Assembly (NCBI GenBank): GCA_025455345.1
Contig: JALOMS010000305.1
Location: forward strand, 1-6,101
DNA from: Thermoflexibacter sp.
GTDB lineage: Bacteria; Bacteroidota; Bacteroidia; Cytophagales; Thermoflexibacteraceae
Length of the DNA stretch: 6,101 nucleotides
Reading direction: 5' to 3'
Below the pieces are notes generated by a model. That model saw only the letters and a list, made by a program, of their open reading frames with translations. It was not told the DNA's origin and made no database searches. This document shows, in pieces, positions 1-6,101 of this stretch. How positions within the stretch are numbered: position 1 is the first letter of the stretch; each line of letters begins with the position of its first letter. The position numbers and the translations under genes are program-made.

Positions 1-1754
1 ATTTGCATATCCTTATCTGCGATTATAGAAGAAAGGTAGGATATTTTTTTATTATAGTTTGCCTCCAAATCTTGTTGTTCTTTTTGGAGTTTTTCTAATT
101 CTTGGCTACTTCCAGAGGTTACATTTTCTTTTTCTTTGGCTAACTGCAACTGTAAGTTCTTTTCTTTGGCTACCAATGCGATACTATCTGCGATTTGCTT
201 TTGGCGCATCTGCTCTAACTGCCTTTCCAGATTTTTGGCTTTCTCATTTACTTGGGCTATGCTATCTACGAAACGCTGTTGCATTTCTATTTGGGACTGG
301 CTACTTTGGTTAGATTGCTGTTTTTGATTATCGAGAGCCTGCTTTGCCTCTTCTAACTGTTTTTGTATTTTTTCAGATTGTTTTTTGGCTTCTTCTAATT
401 CTTTTTGTCGCTTAGAAGTTTCTCTACGAGCCTCATCTTTGGTTTTTTCAGAGGATTTTCTGAGTTCTTTTTCTTTCTCCTCAAGTTCTGCTAATCTTCG
501 CTTCTCGTCTGCTCTGATGCGCTCTATTTCGGCTTGTATGCGCTCTTGCTCTTTCTTTTTCTCTTCCTCAAATTTCTTTTTTTGTTCCTCTAACTGAGTA
601 GCGGCGGCGGCAGCAGCATTTTGTTGGGCGGCGGCGGCGGTAGCTTCTGCATTTTTCTTAGCTTCTAATGCGGCGGCTTCTGCGGCTTCTTTTTCTTTTC
701 TAAGCCGCTCCAACTCAGCATTTGTCCTTGCTTGCTCGTCTTTGAGTCTTTGTTGGTTTGCCAATATCTTATTTTGTTCCTCTTTGAGTTTATCCCTTTC
801 TGCTTGGCTTGCCGCTTGCATGACTCTTTGGATAGAGTCTGCGCGCATTTGTATTTTACGAGTTTCTGCTTCTATAACAGCCTGTTGTTTCCTTTTTTCT
901 TCTTCTTCTTTTTTCTTCTCTACGGCTTTTTCTTCGGCAGTCATGTATTTTTCGGGTTTGAAGAAAAATTGACCGTAAAATTTGGTACTTAATTCGGGAG
1001 TTTGTCTATTTTCTGATTTTTTGGCTACCGCAAAACCTACATCACTAAACACTTGTGATATGCCAATCTTTGGTCTATTGATACTTTCTAAAAAAGCAGA
1101 GGTAAACAAGCTATTTTTTCCATCGCCATCGGATGCTGTTTTACCTGCGCCTGTCGCATAAATAATAATAGTCCCTGCGGAGGCAGCCATTTGAACCAAA
1201 CCTTGGTTTTCTGTGGTTGCCAAACTCTTTGTGGAGCCATCGGGATGTTTTATTGGATTATTTCTACAAGCATCTAAGATAATGATTTTAAGATTATCTT
1301 TTCTGGTGTTCATGGCTTCCGAAATTTCTTCTACTCTCAAACAACCTAATTTTATCCAAGTTTCATCTTCTCCCATTTTCTTCAAATCTGCTTTGATAGG
1401 GACAAGATAGTTTGTGCCTTGCATCTGAACGCCATGTCCAGAATAATAGAACAGCGCAACCTTATAATTAGGTATTTCTTTCTTGAATTCTATGAGTTTT
1501 GATTGCATTTGAACCAAATCTGCATCTTCTGCATAAATGACAGTAAACCCTAACAGACTAAGTGTTTCCTTCATTCTTTTTGCATCGTTTTTAGGGCTTT
1601 TGAGTGCATCGCCTCCTTCATAAGCAGAGTTCCCAATGATGAGGGCTAATCTTCTCTCCTCGTCTCCAATCACACTATTTACAATATCCTGCTGAGCAAA
1701 AGCAAGATTTGCTAACATACAGATAATGATGTATAATATATAATTTTTTTTCAT
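1..1754 (-). CDS. Exported caspase-family (peptidase C14) protein with long coiled-coil tail, 3' end outside window
   Basis: The frame is open from ATG at 1754 to the left edge (584 codons, no stop seen), so the C-terminus is missing. Residues 1-20 form a Sec signal peptide (basic MKKNY, hydrophobic core, likely cut AFA|QQ); there is no lipobox. Residues about 33-265 match a caspase-like fold: a first strand with LALIIGNSAY, the catalytic His in YYSGHG (H107), the catalytic Cys in LDACRNNP (C163), then IIIYATG and later core strands. An Asp two residues before the Cys is typical of Arg/Lys-specific bacterial and metacaspase-type enzymes, so cleavage after basic residues is inferred. Residues about 270-584 are almost uninterrupted Lys/Glu/Gln/Arg/Ala coiled coil, with an Ala-rich stretch at 357-385 and three DSI motifs (306, 497, 523), resembling a TolA-like spacer. 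It is the last visible gene of a three-gene minus-strand set, 28 bases after the membrane-protein gene. The family call is firm; substrate and role are unknown. Confidence 0.93.
   Translation of the reverse strand, partial: MKKNYILYIIICMLANLAFAQQDIVNSVIGDEERRLALIIGNSAYEGGDALKSPKNDAKRMKETLSLLGFTVIYAEDADLVQMQSKLIEFKKEIPNYKVALFYYSGHGVQMQGTNYLVPIKADLKKMGEDETWIKLGCLRVEEISEAMNTRKDNLKIIILDACRNNPIKHPDGSTKSLATTENQGLVQMAASAGTIIIYATGAGKTASDGDGKNSLFTSAFLESINRPKIGISQVFSDVGFAVAKKSENRQTPELSTKFYGQFFFKPEKYMTAEEKAVEKKKEEEEKRKQQAVIEAETRKIQMRADSIQRVMQAASQAERDKLKEEQNKILANQQRLKDEQARTNAELERLRKEKEAAEAAALEAKKNAEATAAAAQQNAAAAAATQLEEQKKKFEEEKKKEQERIQAEIERIRADEKRRLAELEEKEKELRKSSEKTKDEARRETSKRQKELEEAKKQSEKIQKQLEEAKQALDNQKQQSNQSSQSQIEMQQRFVDSIAQVNEKAKNLERQLEQMRQKQIADSIALVAKEKNLQLQLAKEKENVTSGSSQELEKLQKEQQDLEANYNKKISYLSSIIADKDMQ
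601..640. repeat. GCC/GCT trinucleotide-repeat tract coding poly-Ala
   Basis: Two short GCG/GGC-type triplet runs (601-617 and 627-640 on the plus strand) lie inside the caspase gene. They read as runs of four and six Ala codons on the minus strand, flanking a QQN. They are the most GC-rich patch in an AT-rich gene. Gains or losses of three bases here would keep the frame and only change the length of the Ala-rich part of the coiled coil. Confidence 0.6.
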
Positions 1755-1782
1755 TTTTTTGATAAGATTATAAAATATTAGA

Positions 1783-2217
1783 TTAGTCAATATCAATTTC
1801 GCCTTTGATTCTGAAAAGGTTAGAAATAGCATAGCCTAAATAACCTCCAAAAACAGTTTCTGCTAAGCCCAATGCAGTTTTTACATTTTCCATAGCCTCA
1901 GGTCCTATCTCATGCCGATAAGCAAGAATGCCTATAATTGAGATTGTGTAAAAAAACAACATTCCAAGTGTGGTGTATAAGAAAGAAGATTTGACTTCCT
2001 TGTCTTCGGCGGCTTTTTTATATCTTTGCATGACTGTCTGCCTAATGATGACAGAAGCATGAACAGAGAAAGCTGGCAGAATGATGCTCATAATGCTGAT
2101 GAAATCATCAAAAGAATAACTCCCCGCCATAAATAGGAGCAAAAGCCACGTAATAATCAAAAACTTAGCAACCGCAATAGAAAAAGCAATGATATTTTTT
2201 AATTTGGATTCTTTCAT
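1783..2217 (-). CDS. Small multi-pass membrane protein of unknown function
   Basis: This 144-aa protein matches no family I recognise. Hydrophobic segments at about residues 8-31, 37-58 and 78-101 look like transmembrane helices. A fourth, weaker segment at 115-135 is glycine-rich (VFGGYLGYAI), suggesting close helix packing or a re-entrant/amphipathic helix. A strongly charged loop (about 64-77, containing RYKKAAEDKE) separates the second and third helices, and the tail is short and charged, ending IDID. The start is fixed by position: ATG lies 18 bases after the stop of the upstream 323-aa gene. That stop is in the same frame, so there is no room for a longer form. The gene lies 28 bases before the exported caspase gene on the same strand, so the three are probably cotranscribed. 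A membrane partner, anchor or pore for the caspase is possible but only inferred. Confidence 0.85.
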   Translation of the reverse strand: MKESKLKNIIAFSIAVAKFLIITWLLLLFMAGSYSFDDFISIMSIILPAFSVHASVIIRQTVMQRYKKAAEDKEVKSSFLYTTLGMLFFYTISIIGILAYRHEIGPEAMENVKTALGLAETVFGGYLGYAISNLFRIKGEIDID

Positions 2218-2235
2218 GAAATTTAAGGAAGTTGA

Positions 2236-3207
2236 TTATTTGGAAAGCCATTTTTCTATGTAAGCACCATAGATGTAAGCATACATTTCCATTTGGTACT
2301 TACCATTTGTATCTGCGTCTATAGGGGTGAATGCGCTCACACGCGGTTTCCATGGAAAACTTGCTCCTTTTTTGGCATCAATGGTAAATTTTATTTTGTA
2401 CTCTCCTTGTTCTTGGATACAAGAAACATTAAAGGTCATCATTTCGTACATTGCAAACATTCCTCCTCCATCACGCATAATTTCTTTCTTGATATCACTC
2501 ACCTCAAACTGAAGCGCACCATCTCTAATGCCCATGTAGGTAAATTTCCCTTCACGAGATTTGAAGTATTTCTCAGATTCTTCGGCTATTTTTTTGAGTA
2601 GCGAGCGTTGGAAAGTTATTTCTTCTTCTTTTGCTTTTTGTAAATCAGCCTCGTTTGGTTTTCTATTTCTTGCTACCTTTTTGACATTACTTGTGGGTAC
2701 AAAGGGTTTCTTCAGACTTATATTCCTAATTTGAATGTCTTGAGAAACAGCTTTGCATCTTTCGTCGCCTACTTGTACGCTATCTGCAATAAAAGATAAC
2801 TTGATTTTTCTACATTCCTCCTTATCTCCAATTTCTATGCTTAATTGGCGAGCGGGAATTTCCATAAGTTGGGCTATTTTGTAAAAAACTGTCTTTTCCA
2901 AAGACTGCGTATTCATAGTTTCAAACTTAGATTTGAGCTGTCCATAAGCAACAACCGCAGAATCAGAGGTTTGATAATTCAGTTTTAAATATACTCTAAG
3001 ACTATTGTCATCAAGATTGGTAACGAGTCTGTCGGTTTTAAGTACAGTACCAAAATTGTGTTCGTCCATCCATTGTTGGAGATAGGGCATTTGTGCCTCA
3101 AAGAACTTGTCATCTTCTGCGGTAAGTTTAGCTACTTCATTAGGCTTTTGTGCTAACAAACTCACGGACAAAAGGAATAAAAGTGAGAAAATTGTTATCC
3201 TTTTCAT
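2236..3207 (-). CDS. Exported protein of unknown function, first gene of the caspase cluster
   Basis: This is a 323-aa protein with a clear Sec signal peptide (residues 1-19: basic KR, then a Leu/Phe/Ser-rich core, likely cut LLA|Q). There is no lipobox Cys after the core, so the product should be soluble in the periplasm or secreted. I recognise no known domain. The mature part has a helical start (about 28-50), a mixed strand/helix region to about 165, a charged helical linker (about 185-217, many E/K), and a strand-rich C-terminal part (about 221-317). The tetrapeptide KPNE occurs at 21-24 and again at 183-186, each before a charged helix and then strands, which hints at a duplicated domain. 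Three cysteines (132, 151, 263) are present. An in-frame TAA five codons upstream bounds the start at 3207, and a promoter-like pair lies just upstream. It is 18 bases ahead of the membrane-protein gene. Confidence 0.87.
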   Translation of the reverse strand: MKRITIFSLLFLLSVSLLAQKPNEVAKLTAEDDKFFEAQMPYLQQWMDEHNFGTVLKTDRLVTNLDDNSLRVYLKLNYQTSDSAVVAYGQLKSKFETMNTQSLEKTVFYKIAQLMEIPARQLSIEIGDKEECRKIKLSFIADSVQVGDERCKAVSQDIQIRNISLKKPFVPTSNVKKVARNRKPNEADLQKAKEEEITFQRSLLKKIAEESEKYFKSREGKFTYMGIRDGALQFEVSDIKKEIMRDGGGMFAMYEMMTFNVSCIQEQGEYKIKFTIDAKKGASFPWKPRVSAFTPIDADTNGKYQMEMYAYIYGAYIEKWLSK

Positions 3208-3232
3208 GTTAAAAATTGATTAAAATTTACGC

Positions 3233-3264
3233 TAAAATTAAGTCTAAAGACGATATTTTCCAAA
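3233..3264 (-). promoter_or_regulatory. Candidate promoter for the caspase gene cluster
   Basis: On the minus strand TTTG (3264-3261) is followed after 20 bases by TAATTTTA (3240-3233). This matches the Bacteroidota -33/-7 pattern TTTG...TAnnTTTG at all but the last base of the -7 box. Transcription would begin a few bases downstream, giving a leader of roughly 20 bases before the ATG at 3207. No other promoter-like pair is seen before the second or third gene, which fits a single transcript. Confidence 0.5.
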
Positions 3265-3320
3265 TTTTTGTTTGTAAAAATTAACTTTTTTTTGTAATTT
3301 CTTATTGATGTAATATTTGC

Positions 3321-3338
3321 ATAGTCAGCATAGACTAT
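3321..3338. repeat. Inverted repeat in divergent control region
   Basis: ATAGTC and GACTAT form a perfect 6-bp inverted repeat around a 6-base spacer (AGCATA). On the plus strand it is followed by a T-rich run, so it looks somewhat like a weak intrinsic terminator. No plus-strand gene precedes it, however, so an operator-like site between the two divergent promoters, or the end of an unseen short transcript, is equally possible. It could also be chance in AT-rich DNA. Confidence 0.35.
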
Positions 3339-3382
3339 TTTTCTTTAATTCTTTACTAAAATAGAAATTTAATATAACAAAA

Positions 3383-3436
3383 ATTAGAGGTGAATAGTTA
3401 AAAAATGTAAGTATGGCAAAAAATACCTCTCCTAAT
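3383..3436. repeat. Imperfect 9-bp inverted repeat upstream of the lpt promoter
   Basis: ATTAGAGGT (3383-3391) pairs with ACCTCT-CC-TAAT (3425-3436) if two C bases are bulged out, leaving a 33-base loop. It ends eight bases before the TTTG box of the lptF/lptG promoter. It may be a regulator half-site pair or a structured RNA element; no function can be assigned from sequence alone. Confidence 0.35.
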
Positions 3437-3443
3437 GACTAAA

Positions 3444-3472
3444 TTTGCATTGTCCAATTTTTTATAGATTTG
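3444..3472 (+). promoter_or_regulatory. Candidate promoter of the lptF/lptG gene
   Basis: TTTG (3444-3447), then 17 bases, then TAGATTTG (3465-3472): a full match to the Bacteroidota -33/-7 consensus. The start of transcription would fall near 3479, about 20 bases before the ATG at 3498. An overlapping second -7-like box (TAAATTTG, 3440-3447) lacks an upstream TTTG and is less likely. Confidence 0.65.
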
Positions 3473-3497
3473 GGGCATTTTTATGATACTATTTTGA

Positions 3498-4574
3498 ATG
3501 AAACTCATAGATAAATACATTTTAAAGAAATTTTTCTCTACATTTTTTTTCGTTACACTTATCATCTTAGCAGTAATAGATGTTATCGATTATGGAGAAA
3601 AGACTGATGACTTTATTAGTAAGAAAATTCCGTTTGATTTAATCCTGATTGACTATTATGTCAATTTTACGCTTCATATCAACAATATGCTCAGCCCCAT
3701 ATTGGTTTTTATTGCTGTGGTCTTCATTACCTCGCGCATGGCGGCAAGAACAGAAATCGTGGCTATTTTGGCTTCGGGAGTGAGTTTTACGCGCTTGCTT
3801 TTGCCTTATATCATTGGGGCTTTCATCTTGGCGGTTGCTACTTTCTTTTTAAATGGTTGGATAATTCCTAAAGCAAACAAAATCAGGGTAGCTTTTGAGG
3901 GCAAGTTTATCAGGGGACAGTATTACTTTGACCAAAGGGATATACATCTCAAAGTTGCTCCAGAAACTTTTATTTATATGCAGAGTTACAATAATATTTC
4001 TAAAGTAGGCTATCTATTCACGATTGAAAAGTTGAAAGGAGATAAGTTAGAATCAAAATTGGTGGCAGACCGAATCGTGTATGATACCGTTAAAAATACT
4101 TGGAAATTAGACTATTATAAAGTACATAATTTTGATGGGGAAAAAGAAAATATAGAAAATGGAAATGCTTTGGATACAGCCCTCAACCTAAGCCCAAAGG
4201 ATTTTGAGAGTACGCACGAGTTGCAAACTGCGCTGACTTTGCCCGAACTTCGTGAATATATCAACAAACAACTATCGCGCGGAAATACCAATGTAGGGAT
4301 TTTTGCGGTGGAAATGTATGAAAAATATACTTATCCTCTGGCTATCATTATCTTAACTATCATGGGCGTAATAGTTTCTGCGCGCAAGTCGCGACAAGGT
4401 ACAGGCTGGCAAATCGCCTTGGGCTTCTTTTTAGCTTTTGTGTTTATTACATTGGTACGAATGTGTAGAAGTATGGGGCAGGCAGGTACTTTAGAGCCTT
4501 TGACCGCCGCACTCTTGCCCACCATGATTTTTGCAGGAATAGCTGTGTTGCTTTATAAAACTGTTCCGCGATAG
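3498..4574 (+). CDS. LptF/LptG (YjgP/YjgQ) family lipopolysaccharide transport permease
   Basis: This 358-aa protein is an inner-membrane subunit of the LptB2FG ABC transporter, which extracts LPS from the inner membrane and passes it to the periplasmic Lpt bridge. The layout is that of the family at normal length: three helices (about 11-31, 56-79, 100-121), a periplasmic beta-jellyroll region (about 140-240), then three more helices (about 277-295, 302-322, 333-353). The coupling segment RTEIVAILASG (84-94), which contacts the LptB ATPase, is well conserved, as is the ARKSRQGTGW stretch (295-304) after the fourth helix. LptF and LptG are homologous and I cannot tell which this is; no partner lpt gene is in the window, which is common because the genes are often scattered in Bacteroidota. 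The start at 3498 is directly preceded by an in-frame TGA, so it cannot be extended. It has its own consensus promoter and is divergent from the caspase cluster. Confidence 0.95.
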   Translation: MKLIDKYILKKFFSTFFFVTLIILAVIDVIDYGEKTDDFISKKIPFDLILIDYYVNFTLHINNMLSPILVFIAVVFITSRMAARTEIVAILASGVSFTRLLLPYIIGAFILAVATFFLNGWIIPKANKIRVAFEGKFIRGQYYFDQRDIHLKVAPETFIYMQSYNNISKVGYLFTIEKLKGDKLESKLVADRIVYDTVKNTWKLDYYKVHNFDGEKENIENGNALDTALNLSPKDFESTHELQTALTLPELREYINKQLSRGNTNVGIFAVEMYEKYTYPLAIIILTIMGVIVSARKSRQGTGWQIALGFFLAFVFITLVRMCRSMGQAGTLEPLTAALLPTMIFAGIAVLLYKTVPR

Positions 4575-4580
4575 AAACTA

Positions 4581-5924
4581 TTATTTTATCCAAATTCCGT
4601 ATTTGGGTTTAAGTGTTACCATCGCCTCTGGCTCTATTTTTTGATTTTCTACCAACTCAAAATCAAGCTGTTGGAAAATCATTGATAAGGCAAAAGTCAT
4701 TTCCATCATTGCAAAATTATTGCCTATGCAAAATCTGGGACCGCCTCCAAAAGGGAAATGAGCAAATTTATGCCTATTTTTTCCATTTTCGCCTTCAAAT
4801 CGCTCTGGAGAAAAACTATGCGGGTTTTCCCATAGGTCAGGATGGCGATGAATCACCCACGTAGGCATAACGACTTGGGTTTTGGCGGGAACTTGATAAC
4901 CATCTATCTCGTCATCTTCTTTTGCTTCTCTTCCTACGACCCAAGCAGGAGGATAAAGTCTTAGCGTTTCCTGAATTACTTGGTTAGTATAAGTAAGTTT
5001 TTGAAAATCATGTATTTGAGGCGTTCTTCCCCCTAATACTTCTTTGATTTCTTGCTTTAATTTTTCTTTTTTCTCAGGATTGGTCAGTAGGAGGTAGATT
5101 GCCCAAGAAAGCGCATTGGAGGAGGTTTCCGAGCCTGCGGAAAATAGGGTTATTACTTCATCTCTTAGCTGTAAGTCATTCATGCTCTCTCCTGTTTCTT
5201 CATCTTTTGCTTCCAATAACATTTGTAGCAAATCATTGTAAACATTGTTAGAGTTGGCATTGCGCCTATTTTCTATGATGTGATAAATAATTTGATTAAA
5301 TTCTTTTTGGTTTTTATCAAATAAGCGATTGTTTTTGGTAGGTATCCAAGTAGTAAAACGACCAAAAGGCGATTTTATCATATTGGAAATGCTCAGGTTA
5401 AGATTATTGATACAATCAATTACTTTATCTTGAAATCCTGAAATATCCGAACTAAACAAAGCCTTTGCGGCAATGTCAGAGGTCAAGTGCATGAGTTCTT
5501 CTGATACGTCGAATGACTGATTATTTTGTTGGTAAGTCGTCCATTTGACCAGCATTTCTTTGATAGATTGGGTCATGACTTGGGTCAGAGAAGCTAACCT
5601 ATCTCTGTGGAAAGCGGGTTGGGCTATCCTCCTTTGTCTAAGCCAAAAATCTCCTTCGCTCGTAACCAATCCATTGCCCAAAGCCCTACGCAAGAACCCA
5701 TAAGCAAAACTTTTCTTATAGTTTTTGGCGTTATCTATCAAAAAATGTTTGACATGCTCTGGCTTACAAAATACAAACATTCTCAAAAAAGGAGAAAGAT
5801 TAGATTCATAAACATCTCCAAACTTTATTCTATTGTTTTCGAAAAAAGAAAGAGGATTCCTTGCAAAAGCAAGCATATTGCGAGTGATGAAGTTTTCAAC
5901 GGGGACTTGAGGGATTGGTTTCAT
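4581..5924 (-). CDS. Cytochrome P450 (single-domain monooxygenase)
   Basis: This is a complete 447-aa P450 with every signature in place: the C-helix WLRQRR (W94, R98), the I-helix oxygen-activation motif AGSET (263-267), the K-helix ExxR (E319, R322), PERF (373-376), and the heme loop FGGGPRFCIG (392-401), whose C399 ligates the heme iron. There is no membrane anchor, signal peptide or fused reductase, so it is a cytosolic enzyme needing separate redox partners (ferredoxin or flavodoxin plus reductase), none of which is in the window. The overall pattern resembles the CYP102/CYP4-like fatty-acid hydroxylases, and LRLYPPAW after ExxR is also like the carotene hydroxylase CYP175A1. Fatty acid, carotenoid or other lipid hydroxylation is therefore plausible but not shown. 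The start at 5924 follows an in-frame TAA at 5930-5928. It converges on the lptF/lptG gene with a 6-base gap. Confidence 0.96.
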   Translation of the reverse strand: MKPIPQVPVENFITRNMLAFARNPLSFFENNRIKFGDVYESNLSPFLRMFVFCKPEHVKHFLIDNAKNYKKSFAYGFLRRALGNGLVTSEGDFWLRQRRIAQPAFHRDRLASLTQVMTQSIKEMLVKWTTYQQNNQSFDVSEELMHLTSDIAAKALFSSDISGFQDKVIDCINNLNLSISNMIKSPFGRFTTWIPTKNNRLFDKNQKEFNQIIYHIIENRRNANSNNVYNDLLQMLLEAKDEETGESMNDLQLRDEVITLFSAGSETSSNALSWAIYLLLTNPEKKEKLKQEIKEVLGGRTPQIHDFQKLTYTNQVIQETLRLYPPAWVVGREAKEDDEIDGYQVPAKTQVVMPTWVIHRHPDLWENPHSFSPERFEGENGKNRHKFAHFPFGGGPRFCIGNNFAMMEMTFALSMIFQQLDFELVENQKIEPEAMVTLKPKYGIWIK

Positions 5925-5973
5925 AAGTTATACATTTTCAATTATTAGCATATCTACTTTTTCTTTCATTCAC

Positions 5974-5981
5974 CAAATATA
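5974..5981 (-). promoter_or_regulatory. Candidate -7 box of the P450 gene
   Basis: On the minus strand TATATTTG (5981-5974) matches TAnnTTTG perfectly and lies about 50 bases before the ATG at 5924. No TTTG or TTG is found at the expected -33 distance; that spot is occupied by a 12-bp palindrome. This could mean a weak or activator-dependent promoter, or that the box is chance. Confidence 0.4.
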
Positions 5982-5988
5982 GTAAAAT

Positions 5989-6000
5989 AAACTTAAGTTT
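5989..6000. repeat. Perfect 12-bp palindrome upstream of the P450 gene
   Basis: AAACTTAAGTTT is its own reverse complement. It begins seven bases upstream of the TATATTTG box, across the place where the -33 element should be. That is a typical position for a dimeric regulator's binding site. The sequence is AT-rich, so chance cannot be excluded. Confidence 0.4.
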
Positions 6001-6101
6001 GCGTCTAAGTAATCGAGCAAAAGTTTGGTTTATTGTTTTATATATTCTCTGAAAATTAGACAATAAAAATCCTTTATTGATACAAATCACTACTCTAACA
6101 G

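Noticed and set aside
59..992. Several plus-strand open frames rich in Ser, Phe and Leu opposite the caspase gene
   Set aside because: They are antisense readings of the Lys/Glu-rich coiled-coil codons, which lack stops when read in reverse; they have no promoter and no recognisable protein features.
1..1754. Lipoprotein signal in the caspase protein because of Cys 12
   Set aside because: The residues before Cys 12 are Ile-Ile-Ile, not a lipobox (a small residue is needed just before the Cys), and a normal AFA|Q cleavage site follows.
1755..1782. A separate promoter for the caspase gene in the 28-base gap
   Set aside because: No TAnnTTTG or TTTG pair is present in the gap, so cotranscription with the upstream genes is simpler.
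3414..3441. Tiny plus-strand ORF (ATG at 3414, nine codons plus stop) in the divergent region
   Set aside because: It is too short to judge, has no family or promoter support, and its bases are better explained as part of the inverted repeat and promoter area.
4590..4606. CCAAAT-TCCGT-ATTTGG hairpin as a terminator for either convergent gene
   Set aside because: The stem is only 6 bp and AT-rich, it lies within the last codons of the P450 gene, and no T-run follows on either strand.
5938..6099. A minus-strand frame open from the right edge to a TGA at 5940-5938, possibly the C-terminus of a gene upstream of the P450
   Set aside because: The 53 codons are poor in Asp/Glu, rich in Lys/Asn/Ile/Phe/Leu/Arg, and have low G/C at first codon positions, as expected of AT-rich non-coding DNA. 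It resembles no family I know and overlaps the likely P450 promoter. Sequence beyond 6101 would settle it.

Overview
The window is AT-rich DNA from a member of the Bacteroidota, most like a Cytophagales-type environmental bacterium. The evidence is the promoter style (TTTG about 17-20 bases upstream of TAnnTTTG), the lack of Shine-Dalgarno sequences before the genes, Lys/Asn/Ile-rich proteins, and signal peptides ending in A-Q. I cannot name a species.

Layout: (1) Positions 1-3207, minus strand: three tightly spaced co-directional genes read from right to left. They encode an exported 323-aa protein of unknown family, a 144-aa multi-pass membrane protein, and an exported caspase-fold (C14) protease with a very long Lys/Glu/Ala-rich coiled-coil tail. 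The protease gene runs off the left edge, so its C-terminus is not seen. (2) Positions 3208-3497: a divergent control region with a plausible promoter for each direction and two inverted repeats. (3) Positions 3498-4574, plus strand: an LptF/LptG (YjgP/YjgQ) permease subunit of the lipopolysaccharide transport machine. (4) Positions 4581-5924, minus strand: a complete single-domain cytochrome P450, convergent with the permease gene and separated from it by only 6 bases. (5) Positions 5925-6101: non-coding leader of the P450 gene with a TAnnTTTG box and a perfect 12-bp palindrome.

The lpt gene and the P450 look like ordinary chromosomal housekeeping and metabolic genes. The most unusual content is the minus-strand trio. 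Two of its products carry export signals and the third is membrane-embedded, so the set appears to work at or outside the inner membrane, with a His/Cys caspase-type protease as the likely active component. Its function is unknown. Placing the three proteins in one pathway is inference from spacing and strand. No RNA genes, CRISPR arrays, insertion sequences or att sites were seen.
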